A stretch of DNA of 64,000 nt, taken from Membranihabitans maritimus (GTDB lineage Bacteria; Bacteroidota; Bacteroidia; Chitinophagales; Saprospiraceae). Within the stretch, counting starts at the first letter, position 1, and every line of letters begins with the position of its first letter. Shown piece after piece: positions 8,812-18,138 of the stretch. Location of the stretch: contig NZ_JAJSLW010000026.1 of NCBI RefSeq assembly GCF_021729145.1, forward strand, positions 1 to 64,000, read 5' to 3'. The notes under the pieces are model-generated. The model was given only the letters and a program-made list of their open reading frames with translations. It was not told where the DNA came from and did no database searches. The position numbers were made by a program, and so were the translations under genes.

Positions 8812-10464
8812 TCAATCTCGCAATTCTTTCCTCAAAACTTTTCCAACATTACTTTTAGGTAACTCATTTTTAAATTCGATATACTTCGGTCTCTTATAAC
8901 CGGTCAAATATTCCTTGGCATAATTTTTTAATTCCTTTTCAGTTAAAGATTTATCCTTCTTAACCACAAAAACCTTAACCACTTCCGAAGAATGTTCGTC
9001 CGGTACACCTATTGCAGCTACTTCCAGGACTTTGGGATGCATGGCAATCACATCTTCCACTTCGTTAGGGTAAACATTAAATCCTGAAACCAAAATCATA
9101 TCCTTCTTTCGGTCTACAATTTTTAAATAACCATCAGGTTCAATAAGTGCCATATCTCCAGTACTCAACCAACCGTCATTCAAAACCTTTTCAGTTTCGT
9201 CAGGCCTTTTATAATAGCCTTTCATCACTTGCTCTCCCTTGACTTGCAATTCACCGACCTGGTTAAAACCGAGCACCGTTCCATTTTCATCTACAACGCG
9301 TACATCGGTAGATGGAATAGGGATTCCAATTGATCCTAATCTTGCATTTTCATTAAATGGGTTAACTGCTACTACCGGGCTCGCTTCAGTAAGTCCATAC
9401 CCCTCGCTAAGTGTACATCCGGTTACTTCCTTCCATTTGATTGCAACATTTTTTTGCACAGCCATTCCGCCACCAACAGTGACTTTTAAAGAAGAGAAGT
9501 CGCATTTTTGAAAATCTTTATTATTAATTAATGAATTGAATAAAGTATTCAACCCGGGGAACAATGAAATTTTTTCCTTTTGGAATACCTTTACAACCGA
9601 GCCTAAGTCACGGGCATTGGTCACTAATATATTTGTCATTCCCAATGCTGAAATAGCCAAAAAATTTACTGTAAATGCAAATATATGATACAACGGCAAA
9701 GGACATATCACTACTTCTTCTCCCTCATTAAGGAACGGTTTCATGATTTCCTTTACTTGCAAACCATTCGCTATTAGATTTCTATTTGTAAGCATAGCAC
9801 CTTTAGATACTCCAGTAGTCCCACCGGTATATTGAAGTGCAACTACATCGTCAGGTTTTCGCTGTACATCTTTGACTTTAAATTTTTTCCCAGCGCGAAG
9901 AGCCTCATTAAAGGTAACAGAATTGGTCAGGTTGTACTTGGGAACCATTTTCTTAAAATTCCTGACCACAAAATTGACAAGCCTTCCTTTCACACCCAAC
10001 AACTCTCCCAGGCTGGTCCGAATCACCACCCGAATGTCTGTTTTATCTATTATTTCTTCAAATTCAGCTGCAAAATTCTCTAGAATAACAATCCCCTTGG
10101 CTTCGGAATCAGTAAATTGATGCTTCATTTCATGGGAAGTATACAATGGATTCGTATTAACGAGCACTAACCCTGCTTTTAATGCTGCGTAGGCTGCAAT
10201 AGGAAATTGCAAAACATTGGGAAGTAAAATCGCCAATTTATCACCGGGCATGAGACCTCTCGATTGATAATATGCAGCCAGATAAGTAGCAGTTATTTCG
10301 ACTTCGTGAAATGTCATTTCTTTTCCCATACATTTGTAAGCGACTTTATCCTTAAATTTTGCAAAGGACTTTTGCAACATTTCATGAAGACTATTAAATT
10401 GGCTAAAGTCAATATTTGCCGCTACCCCTGTGGGATAATTTTCTAACCAAGGTTTATTTGCCAT
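8812..10464 (-). CDS. fadD: Long-chain fatty acid-CoA ligase (AMP-binding)
   Basis: A 550-residue acyl-adenylate-forming enzyme. The P-loop-like AMP-binding motif YTGGTTGVSKGA is near 225-236, the A5-type motif GYGLTEASPV near 353, the A7/A8 region STGDMALIEPDGYLKIVDRKKDMI near 430-460, and the C-terminal catalytic lysine sits in PKSNVGKVLRKELR. It activates long-chain fatty acids to acyl-CoA at the inner face of the membrane for beta-oxidation or lipid synthesis. I chose the ATG at 10464 (MANKPWLENYP) because FadD proteins begin in this way; the frame is open to 10539, but that adds a hydrophobic stretch unlike the family. It is a single gene between OmpA/PD40 and the RNase H gene. Confidence 0.93.
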   Translation of the reverse strand: MANKPWLENYPTGVAANIDFSQFNSLHEMLQKSFAKFKDKVAYKCMGKEMTFHEVEITATYLAAYYQSRGLMPGDKLAILLPNVLQFPIAAYAALKAGLVLVNTNPLYTSHEMKHQFTDSEAKGIVILENFAAEFEEIIDKTDIRVVIRTSLGELLGVKGRLVNFVVRNFKKMVPKYNLTNSVTFNEALRAGKKFKVKDVQRKPDDVVALQYTGGTTGVSKGAMLTNRNLIANGLQVKEIMKPFLNEGEEVVICPLPLYHIFAFTVNFLAISALGMTNILVTNARDLGSVVKVFQKEKISLFPGLNTLFNSLINNKDFQKCDFSSLKVTVGGGMAVQKNVAIKWKEVTGCTLSEGYGLTEASPVVAVNPFNENARLGSIGIPIPSTDVRVVDENGTVLGFNQVGELQVKGEQVMKGYYKRPDETEKVLNDGWLSTGDMALIEPDGYLKIVDRKKDMILVSGFNVYPNEVEDVIAMHPKVLEVAAIGVPDEHSSEVVKVFVVKKDKSLTEKELKNYAKEYLTGYKRPKYIEFKNELPKSNVGKVLRKELRD

Positions 10465-10771
10465 ACCATTTAATTTTATATATTCAGTTTCTTTATTCCA
10501 AAGCTTCTTACTAAATATAAAAAAAATTAAGATTAGCACTGATACTATTTAAAAAATACCTTAGCTAAAGTTTTGTACTAAGATATACAAAACCCAAAAA
10601 GAACAAAATAGACGACTAGTTTTCAACTAGTTAGGAATAAAAATAGTTAGATAATATCCAAAGACGCTGCTAAATTATAGTTATAATTTTTTTGCGATTG
10701 TAGTCTAAAGCTTCGCGGTGAGAGTTCATTCTACGAAGTGATTCATTAATGTAGATACAATACCGGTTAAT

Positions 10772-11395
10772 TTATTTTCGACCAAAATCAGCGGGTATTT
10801 CTCCCCAATTTTCTGTATCCCACTTCATTATTTTTGACTTGATCTCATGTGTAGCCAGCCACTTTTCCGCCCTTTTTATTAACTCAAAAATGATTTTGTT
10901 CTTATTATTCTGTTTTAGGGTTGTTTTCACCTTTTTTTTCCGTATCCATGCAAGAGCTGTTCGGGAATCTGTATAAACTGGAATATCGAAAGTTCCATTT
11001 TTATCCAACATTGCCAGGGCATGCACCAAAGCGAGAAATTCACCTATATTATTAGTGCCTTGTTCGAAAGGTCCCTGGTGAAAAATTAAATCCCCGCTAT
11101 TAGTCCATACACCACGATACTCCATCCTTCCAGGATTTCCACTACTGGCAGCATCTACACTTATACTCTTTTCAAAATTTGGGATATTGCTACTTTCAAT
11201 TTGTGGCCTGGCAACCTTTTTCTTTGCTGGTTGCCACCCTGACCGATATGCTATTGTAGCTTCCTCCAGGGAAGGAAATGATTTGTACTTTGCGTTCGGA
11301 TAATTCTTAATATTTTCTTGACAAGCAGCCCAGGATTCATAAATTCCAGGATTCACACCTTCCCAAACTACGTAATACTTTTTCTTTTTAGCCAT
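10772..11395 (-). CDS. rnhA: Viroplasmin/RNase H1 fusion, ribonuclease H
   Basis: A 207-residue protein with two parts. Residues 6-50 are a viroplasmin or caulimovirus-VI type domain (YYVVWEGVNPGIYESWAAC...KSFPSLEEA) that binds RNA-DNA hybrids in eukaryotic RNase H1. Residues 77-205 are a type 1 RNase H with carboxylates at D81, E119, D143 and D203. It cleaves RNA in RNA-DNA hybrids in the cytosol. The ATG at 11395 is preferred to the adjacent TTG at 11398. It is divergent from dprA with about 40 bp between the start codons, so the two genes must have nearly overlapping promoters. Confidence 0.93.
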   Translation of the reverse strand: MAKKKKYYVVWEGVNPGIYESWAACQENIKNYPNAKYKSFPSLEEATIAYRSGWQPAKKKVARPQIESSNIPNFEKSISVDAASSGNPGRMEYRGVWTNSGDLIFHQGPFEQGTNNIGEFLALVHALAMLDKNGTFDIPVYTDSRTALAWIRKKKVKTTLKQNNKNKIIFELIKRAEKWLATHEIKSKIMKWDTENWGEIPADFGRK

Positions 11396-11435
11396 CAAAT
11401 CTTTATTTTAACGAAGAACTTTACCAGTCCTAAAT

Positions 11436-12530
11436 ATGGAAAATAAAATTAAACATCTTATTGCACTAACTCATTTAAAAGGCATAGGATTTCGAAGGTC
11501 GCGCAAAATTCTAACAAAATATGGAAGTGCACAGAAATTTATCAGCCTTTGGCGTTCGAATTCTAATGAAATCACCCCTGCTATAAAAAATATTTTTACT
11601 GCTGCTGAATTAAAAAAATCCTTAGATTTTGCCAACATTCAATTGGAATATGCAAAACAAAAAAATGTAAAAATCATACCTCACTTTTCGGATGAATACC
11701 CCTATCGCCTGAAGCGCCATGATGATAGTCCATTGGTATTATATACAAAAGGGAATATGAATCTGAATTGCCAAAGAACGATAGGCGTCGTTGGAACCCG
11801 AAAAATGACTTATTACGGAAAAATATCCTTGGAAAGAATAATCCCGGGTTTTGCAAGGGTAAATGCGACCATAATAAGTGGATTGGCGTATGGAGTGGAT
11901 ACATATGCCCATAAGGAGAGCATAGCTCACAATATACCTACCATTGGTGTCATGGGTACCGGTATTAATCAAATCTATCCAGCTACAAACAGAAACCTGG
12001 CTGAAAAAATGCAAAATTCCGGTGGTGTTATCACTGAGTTTGGCGTTAAGACAAAACCGGATTCATTTAATTTCCCTCTTAGGAATAGAATTATTGCTGC
12101 CCTTTCCGATGCTTTGATTGTAATTGAATCAAAACTCAAAGGAGGAGCCATGATCACAGCAGATTTAGCTTTTAATTACAATAAAGATGTTTTTGCTATT
12201 CCAGGAAAAATCAATGACACTTACTCCGCGGGGACAAACGCGCTTATCAAGACAAATAAAGCACAATTAATCGAATCTTCAGAAGATGTAATAAACGCTA
12301 TGAATTGGGATACCCCCCTACAAAAAACCATCCAACCCAAATTATTCAATCAATTAGATACAAATGAAAAACGTATTTTGGAATCGTTCAACAAAAATGA
12401 ACCTTTTCATTTAGAGTCCATTCTGGAAAAATTACAATTATCAAATTCAGAGACAGCAGCTATACTTCTGAATTTACAATTAAAAGGGATAATTAAAAGT
12501 CTTCCCGGAAATCAATATTTAATAATTTAA
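11436..12530 (+). CDS. dprA: DNA-processing protein DprA
   Basis: A 364-residue protein with an N-terminal helix-hairpin-helix region (residues 1-70), the central Rossmann-like DprA/Smf domain (GVVGTRKMTYYGK, ISGLAYGVD, GVMGTGINQIYPATNRNL, FPLRNRIIAALSDALIVIES) and a C-terminal winged helix (residues 300-364). DprA loads RecA on incoming single-stranded DNA during natural transformation. It stands alone on the plus strand between divergent rnhA and convergent def; its stop lies only 15 bp from the def stop. Other competence genes are not in the window. Confidence 0.96.
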   Translation: MENKIKHLIALTHLKGIGFRRSRKILTKYGSAQKFISLWRSNSNEITPAIKNIFTAAELKKSLDFANIQLEYAKQKNVKIIPHFSDEYPYRLKRHDDSPLVLYTKGNMNLNCQRTIGVVGTRKMTYYGKISLERIIPGFARVNATIISGLAYGVDTYAHKESIAHNIPTIGVMGTGINQIYPATNRNLAEKMQNSGGVITEFGVKTKPDSFNFPLRNRIIAALSDALIVIESKLKGGAMITADLAFNYNKDVFAIPGKINDTYSAGTNALIKTNKAQLIESSEDVINAMNWDTPLQKTIQPKLFNQLDTNEKRILESFNKNEPFHLESILEKLQLSNSETAAILLNLQLKGIIKSLPGNQYLII

Positions 12531-12545
12531 TTAAATATTAAACTA

Positions 12546-13097
12546 TTATTTAAAACTCATTTTATATTCAGAATTTATTTTACCCTTTCTGATTTTATCC
12601 AGTTTTCTTCTTAAAATATTCCTTTTTAAAGGGTTAATTTTTTCTATGAATAAAATCCCTTCAATATGATCATATTCATGTTGAATTACTCTGGCGTTTA
12701 CGCCTTCAAACTCTTCGATTCTTTCTTCAAAATTTTCGTTAAAATATTTTAATTTCAATTTACTTTGTCTCGTAACATCAGCTCTAATATCCGGGATGCT
12801 TAAACAGCCCTCTTCATACGAAAAATCCTCCCCGTACTCCTCTAATTTTTCTGGATTAATAAATACTCCTTTTATCCCATTCTCTTTATCTTCCTCTTCT
12901 CTCAACTGGATAGTGTCAACAATAAACATCCTGATGGATTTCCCTATTTGTGGTGCTGCCAGTCCTACTCCAGAAGCATTGTACATAGTCTCCCACATAT
13001 CATCAATCAACCGTGGCAAATCAGGAAAATCTGAATCAATGTGCTTTGCAACCTTTTTCAGCACAGGTTGTCCATAAGCATAAATAGGTAATATCAT
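12546..13097 (-). CDS. def: Peptide deformylase
   Basis: A 183-residue iron/zinc hydrolase that removes the formyl group from nascent proteins at the ribosome. The three family motifs are intact: GVGLAAPQIG at 43-52, EGCLSIP with metal ligand C98, and HEYDH with ligands H140 and H144 and catalytic E141. The start ATG at 13097 begins directly with MILPIYAYGQPVL as in other Bacteroidota enzymes. It is 3 bp downstream of ruvX on the same strand, so ruvX and def form a two-gene unit. Confidence 0.97.
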   Translation of the reverse strand: MILPIYAYGQPVLKKVAKHIDSDFPDLPRLIDDMWETMYNASGVGLAAPQIGKSIRMFIVDTIQLREEEDKENGIKGVFINPEKLEEYGEDFSYEEGCLSIPDIRADVTRQSKLKLKYFNENFEERIEEFEGVNARVIQHEYDHIEGILFIEKINPLKRNILRRKLDKIRKGKINSEYKMSFK

Positions 13098-13100
13098 TTT

Positions 13101-13514
13101 CTATATATGTTTTAAATATTCTTGTAATATAAGTGTAGCGGCTATTTTATCGACTAAAGTTTTATCTCTTCTCCGCTTTCTGGAAGCCACAGATTTTATA
13201 ACTATTTCTCGCGCTCTCCTTGAGCTAAAGGTTTCGTCGTGCAATACTACGGGAATATTACTAAATGATTTTTCCAGTACCCGCTTAAAATCCAATACTT
13301 TGGAGTGATGCTGTGCAGGCGTTACCCCATCTGCCATAAATGGTTCTCCCAAAACTATTTTCTCTACATCTTCTTCCCGCAGATAACCTTCAATAAATGT
13401 CAATAAATCAACAGTCGCTATTGTTTTTAAAGGAGTAACAATTATTTGTAGTGGATCAGTAACTGCCAATCCTGTTTTCTTGCTTCCATAATCTACTCCT
13501 AAAATTCTTGACAT
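13101..13514 (-). CDS. ruvX: RuvX/YqgF family putative Holliday junction resolvase
   Basis: A 137-residue RNase H-fold nuclease. The start at 13514 gives the family N-terminus MSRILGVDYGSKKTGLAV with the first catalytic Asp at residue 8; the open frame further up to 13622 runs through a terminator hairpin and is not likely to be translated. Other family segments are VEKIVLGEP and HDETFSSRRA, and the late DKIAATLILQEYL carries the last Asp. The family acts in 16S rRNA 5'-end maturation and was proposed as a Holliday junction resolvase. It is followed at once by def. Confidence 0.95.
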   Translation of the reverse strand: MSRILGVDYGSKKTGLAVTDPLQIIVTPLKTIATVDLLTFIEGYLREEDVEKIVLGEPFMADGVTPAQHHSKVLDFKRVLEKSFSNIPVVLHDETFSSRRAREIVIKSVASRKRRRDKTLVDKIAATLILQEYLKHI

Positions 13515-13589
13515 AAATGCAAAAATATAAAATTTAATCACAGAACCACTATCCAGGCAAATCATAGGGAGAATAATGATTGGAATAAT

Positions 13590-13626
13590 AAAAAAGGGGT
13601 GAATGTCGATTATGACATTCACCCCT
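13590..13626 (-). terminator. Rho-independent terminator of the SprB-repeat gene
   Basis: A perfect 13-bp stem (AGGGGTGAATGTC at 13595-13607 with its complement at 13614-13626) encloses a 6-base loop. On the minus strand the stem is followed by a run of T residues (13595 down to 13591) and further AT-rich sequence. It lies 40 bases after the stop of the 1118-residue gene, and upstream of the chosen ruvX start, so it separates the two units. Confidence 0.85.
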
Positions 13627-13665
13627 CACCCCTAGCTAATATTAAGCTAATCTTTACACTACAAA

Positions 13666-16600
13666 CTAGAACAACGTCAAAGTCTTAGTCATTAAACCAT
13701 TTTCAGTTTGTAGCCTGATAAAATATGTTCCTTTCGTCAATTCGGAAAGATCAAAATTGATCGAAGTTTCTTTTATATTTTCAAAATCATTCTCTTTCAC
13801 TAGCGTCCCAAGGCTATTAAAAATGGATACTTTTAAGTTAGATGCCTCATCCAATGCTACTTCCATTGAAAGAAGTCCTTCAGAAGGGTTGGGATAAATC
13901 TTTGCTTTATCAACTAATGATCGCTGGTTGAAACTCCGTAACTCCCCGGATAAACTCTGAGTAACTTCATCCTCAACCAGGAATGAACCTGCTGAAAGGG
14001 TACAACCATTGGCATCAACCACAGTCAGGCTATATTCCCCACTGGTAATATTATATAAATCTTCCTGGTTAGAAGTAAACCCATCTGGCCCTGTCCATTC
14101 ATAAGTATACGGATAGGTTCCTCCTTGCACAGTTACCTGTACCTGACCATTTCCTGTGCTATCACTGGAATTCAATACAATTCCATTCATTAAGAAAAGA
14201 GAATCCGGTTGTTCAAGTATGATCGTATTATTGATTATGCAACCACTTTCATCCATTCCTTTGATCTTATACGTTCCAGCAGTTAAATTTGAAGCAGTAT
14301 CACCTTCCTGGACCTGAGCTCCATCCCAGAACAAATAATATTTCTTTTCTGGGTCTGGTACATTAAATACAATTTGTCCGTCGGCCGAACCATAGCAACT
14401 CGGCAAGGTAACTTCAAAATCCAATTCTATAGGAATTACTATAACATTGAAAGAACATAATTCGTAATCACCATTCTCAAATATTATTAAATAAGTTATC
14501 GTAGTAGTACCTACTGGGAAAACACTGCCACTACATAAACCTTCAATTTGAGTAATAGAATAATCCATATCGGAAACAATTTCTGGTGCAGAATAAGTCA
14601 CTACAGAATTACATTGTTCAACTACGATATCATCAGGACATCCTTCAGGTCCCACATTTGGATCCTTCTCAATAATAAACGCTACCGTAAGGAAACAACC
14701 CTCAGAATCTGTAACTGTCACTTGATAAACACCGATCGACAAACCGGACACAGAACTTGTTGTGGCACCTGTACTCCATTGATAAGTAAATGGTGCCGTA
14801 CCTCCGGTCACTAAAACCTCAGCAGTAGCATCTGCAGAATCCATTACAAACGTTGTTTCAACATCCAACACCAAATCGCAGTCATCCGGATTGTCCGGAT
14901 CGTCGGGATCATCAGGATCTTCATCCACAGTAAATTGAATGGCTACAGAACATCCATTAGCATCTGTAACCGTTAATGAATAATCACCTGGCCCTGCAGA
15001 GATAAAAGGATTTTCGCTACCTGTACTCCACATATAAGTATATGGTGCCTCACCACCGGAAACTTCTGCTTCCACAACTGAATTCCCTCCGGTACCTCTC
15101 ATAATATCTACACTCACTTCAGGTTGCTCTGGCTCTTCAACCATATAGGTAAATTCCCCCATACATCCTCTGCTATCTGTTATGGTTACGGTGTATGATC
15201 CTGCCGTCAAGTTTGAAATATCTTGTGTAGTTGCGCCATTTGACCAGGAATATTCATATGGGGCAACGCCGCCAATAACAGTCAAATTAATAGCTCCATT
15301 TCCTTCCCCAGCACACACAGCATTGGTTACTTGTGCCGTAGAACTAACATCACCGGGGTTTTCGATCACTATCGTATCTCCGGTAGTACATTCTTTTATT
15401 AAATCAGTAGCTACTACAGCAATAATTCCAGCTCCTTCAACTTCAGCCGTTGTTCCATCTTCATCAATGACGACATCGCCTTCTATTACCTCCCAAAGTA
15501 TCTGTACGTTGGCTCCAACACCGAGGTCTGTATCATCAGCAGTAATGACAGCAGTGCCGTCACAATCCAAGTATGCAGTATCCTGTTCAATATCCAAAGT
15601 ACCAATACTCACATCAGCAGTAACCGTAATTGTATCGGACACAAGACACTGGGTTACGAGACTTACTCCTGTGGCTACATACGTTCCTGGTGCACCTACG
15701 GTTAATTTATTGTCATCTCCGGCAATAATCTCTCCTACATCTCCCAGAATATCAAAGTCTACAGTTATTCCATCGTTATTTATTAATACTATATCAGCTA
15801 CATTTAAACAACCTAAATCCAGCACAGCTCCTGCATCAAAATCCAAAATTGAATTGTCGTCCTCATCTCCAGGGCCAATGATCACACTATCCCGTGCTTC
15901 ACATCCGGTAATAGCATCAGAAGCTACTGCGACATATGTTCCCGGAGCATCAACTTCCAGAATATTATTAGTAGTTAATACATTTCCACTTAAATTTTCC
16001 CAAACGATAGAAGTAGCATCCGTAATGGCCTCCAATTCCAATTCATCCAGGCAGCCCAATATTCTATCCGTACCAGCATCTAATAACGGAATATCAATAT
16101 CAGCGGTTACTTCCACCTCTTCTTCAGATACACATCCAGTCAAAGGATCTAATGCTGTAAAAGTATAAATACCTGGTGTAGTTACTTCAAGAGTTTCTCC
16201 GAGAATTTCAACATCAGTATCAAGCTCAGGAACATCGACCAATAATTCAACTCCATCATCCGTAGAAATTCCAAGATCAATTAGTTCATGACATCCAAGC
16301 TCAAGGCTACCAGTAATATCGAGATTTGGTAATTCAATCAGGTTTTCAATTTCCGCACTGGCAGAATCTCTACATCCGTTTTCATCCTCTACGATAATAG
16401 AGTATACACCTTCGGTCAGGTCAGTTATCGTATTTCCTTCTCCACCAAGATTAAGGATTTCTCCCAAATTAAGAATACCCAGATCAAGGCCTCCTGTACC
16501 TCCCGTGGTAATTACTTCAATTGAACCTGTCGGGTCGACACAACTTAGAATATCATCTATATTCAAATCAATAATTTCCAGGGCATCAGGTTCTTCCACT

Positions 16601-17022
16601 GTAAAGTCTACATCTTGAGTAGAACTTCCAAGCAATGTATTGGTAGTCCAACTAAAAGTATAGTCACCTGCTGACAGATCTTCTGCCCTTACTGTTAATC
16701 CTAAGTTGAGAATGTCTAAGTCTTCATCTTCTTCAAGCAATCCATCTAATAAATTAGATATTAGACCTTGGCCACCCTCTTTGATCGGCTCAGAAACTCC
16801 ATCTTTGGTCAACTCATATTCATAATTTCCAAGCAAAGAGAGCCCAGCTACCAGGATAGTCACAGAGCCATCACTTTCACCATGACAGCTTACATCGTCA
16901 ACAAGAGGAACTCCTAAGTCTAGAACAGGTAAATCAGCTTCCAAATTTCCGGGTGAATTATTCCCGAAAACGCATACGGATGCCATTAGAAAAATAAATA
17001 GAAAAGGTAAATGTGTCTTCAT
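13666..17022 (-). CDS. Large T9SS-secreted surface protein with SprB repeats and HYR-like domain
   Basis: An 1118-residue exported protein: signal peptide 1-21 (ending VCVFG), many beta-rich repeats, at least four SprB-type repeats (for example CAGEGNGAINLTV near 570 with GSYTVTITDSRGC), an acidic Asp-Pro linker near 700 (DPDDPDDPDNPDD), an HYR-like segment near 792 (CPDDIVVEQC), and a type A T9SS sorting domain in the last 80 residues (KIYPNPSEGLLSME...TKGTYFIRL). The first half carries repeated cysteines and phrases such as PGTYVA and IGCVSEEEV-like ends, typical of surface adhesins. It should be moved over the outer membrane by T9SS and anchored or released; a role in adhesion or gliding is inferred from SprB. 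It has its own terminator and follows a 1.1 kb gene-free stretch behind upxY. Confidence 0.88.
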   Translation of the reverse strand: MKTHLPFLFIFLMASVCVFGNNSPGNLEADLPVLDLGVPLVDDVSCHGESDGSVTILVAGLSLLGNYEYELTKDGVSEPIKEGGQGLISNLLDGLLEEDEDLDILNLGLTVRAEDLSAGDYTFSWTTNTLLGSSTQDVDFTVEEPDALEIIDLNIDDILSCVDPTGSIEVITTGGTGGLDLGILNLGEILNLGGEGNTITDLTEGVYSIIVEDENGCRDSASAEIENLIELPNLDITGSLELGCHELIDLGISTDDGVELLVDVPELDTDVEILGETLEVTTPGIYTFTALDPLTGCVSEEEVEVTADIDIPLLDAGTDRILGCLDELELEAITDATSIVWENLSGNVLTTNNILEVDAPGTYVAVASDAITGCEARDSVIIGPGDEDDNSILDFDAGAVLDLGCLNVADIVLINNDGITVDFDILGDVGEIIAGDDNKLTVGAPGTYVATGVSLVTQCLVSDTITVTADVSIGTLDIEQDTAYLDCDGTAVITADDTDLGVGANVQILWEVIEGDVVIDEDGTTAEVEGAGIIAVVATDLIKECTTGDTIVIENPGDVSSTAQVTNAVCAGEGNGAINLTVIGGVAPYEYSWSNGATTQDISNLTAGSYTVTITDSRGCMGEFTYMVEEPEQPEVSVDIMRGTGGNSVVEAEVSGGEAPYTYMWSTGSENPFISAGPGDYSLTVTDANGCSVAIQFTVDEDPDDPDDPDNPDDCDLVLDVETTFVMDSADATAEVLVTGGTAPFTYQWSTGATTSSVSGLSIGVYQVTVTDSEGCFLTVAFIIEKDPNVGPEGCPDDIVVEQCNSVVTYSAPEIVSDMDYSITQIEGLCSGSVFPVGTTTITYLIIFENGDYELCSFNVIVIPIELDFEVTLPSCYGSADGQIVFNVPDPEKKYYLFWDGAQVQEGDTASNLTAGTYKIKGMDESGCIINNTIILEQPDSLFLMNGIVLNSSDSTGNGQVQVTVQGGTYPYTYEWTGPDGFTSNQEDLYNITSGEYSLTVVDANGCTLSAGSFLVEDEVTQSLSGELRSFNQRSLVDKAKIYPNPSEGLLSMEVALDEASNLKVSIFNSLGTLVKENDFENIKETSINFDLSELTKGTYFIRLQTENGLMTKTLTLF

Positions 17023-18138
17023 TTTCCATAGAGTTTAAGTATGAGGTAAAATAAATTTTCTGTCAATGATTTTTGAACGGCAAAAAGGGTGTAACAAAAG
17101 TAAATAGACTAATGGGTTACTTAATATCGTCTACTTACTTCATTCAAAAATCATCAAATCGGTGTCTAAACTAACATATAAAATTTACAAAATCCAAGAA
17201 TTTAACATTTTTGCCCAAACTAAACATTAAATTTACTTTAGGTAATTTCCCTAAAAGATAATTTGCTTACTAATATTCAAATAATTCAAATATATAATCT
17301 TTTATTTAGGACGATATTCTCACGGTTCGCATACCCATCAAATAGAAAAATAATCATCTTTTTTTACAAAAAAAGCACTATATTTGACTGAATATTAAAA
17401 TATACCACGCTTAATAAATTTATTTAAAGCAAAAACAACAAAATAAAAAATCTCCTATTTCTTCCGAATAAAAAATTCTCCAAGTAACCCAAATTTGTTA
17501 AGTATTAAAAAATACAGTCTTAATTTTTAATAAAATAGTCGTTGCAACAATCAACTAACAATTATCCCCCCCCCTTTTTGATTTGACTTAGCCATTGCAA
17601 TATGAACCTGAAATTGAGAAATGGTTGTAGTTTCAGATGAGAATGACTACGAATGAATACATTAACTTCACTAACCTTAACCGGGAAAAGCGAAAGCATG
17701 AAATGTAGCACCCCCATTTGCCTCATCAGACTTATGAAATATCGGACAATTTAGCATTTCCCAGCCCTTTGAAAACAGTTACCTAATTCTTCTTGAATGA
17801 GGTCGTTAAATACTTCAATATGTACTCGATCATTTCAGGTGAGTACTACTTTTTTCCAACGGTCAAAATCAAAAATTTCAGGGAATCGGGTAATAAAGCA
17901 TTGAATCGCTAGATACCTCATAACCACATAGGGGGAAATGAATTCATGAAGTACTTAAATGCCATCATTAAAGCAGTCAAAATATTTATAGCTTTGACAA
18001 TCAATAGATCGGGTCTACATATTGTATTCAAATGGTGTAAAAAGATATAAGGTGTCGATAAAAATGGTTGATAAAGAAGGATGTTTCCAACAACCCTGTC
18101 ATAGTATCAGATGGAGGGAGAAATGATATACCAACAAT
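17023..18138. other. 1.1 kb gene-free stretch between upxY and the SprB-repeat gene
   Basis: No long reading frame is present. The half next to the adhesin gene (17023-17580) is very AT-rich and holds a run of nine C (17566-17574) followed by five T, beside a mirror-symmetric AACAATCA/ACTAACAA (17546-17561). The other half (17580-18138) is less AT-rich and has short open pieces in several frames that look like decayed coding sequence; a plus-frame piece at 18068-18142 contains PVIVSDGGRND, which resembles the SDGG strand of DDE integrase cores. If transcribed from upxY, the stretch would be a long leader of the adhesin gene. Confidence 0.5.
17095..17102 (-). promoter_or_regulatory. Possible -7 box TACTTTTG of the SprB-repeat gene
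   Basis: TACTTTTG on the minus strand fits TAnnTTTG and lies 73 bases before the start codon. No TTG is present at the -33 distance. The identical octamer precedes the OmpA/PD40 gene. Confidence 0.3.

Noticed and set aside
10615-10631. Hairpin ACTAGTT-TTC-AACTAGT after the RNase H gene
   Set aside because: A 7-bp stem with a 3-base loop, but no T run follows directly on the minus strand and it lies 140 bases from the stop.
13515-13622. N-terminal extension of RuvX
   Set aside because: The extra 36 codons pass through the terminator hairpin of the next unit and precede the conserved family start at 13514.
15182-16168. A 328-codon open frame on the plus strand inside the SprB-repeat gene
   Set aside because: It is antisense to a well-supported T9SS protein, is low in complexity (Ser, Thr, Val, Pro) and is caused by the repeated codon pattern of the real gene.
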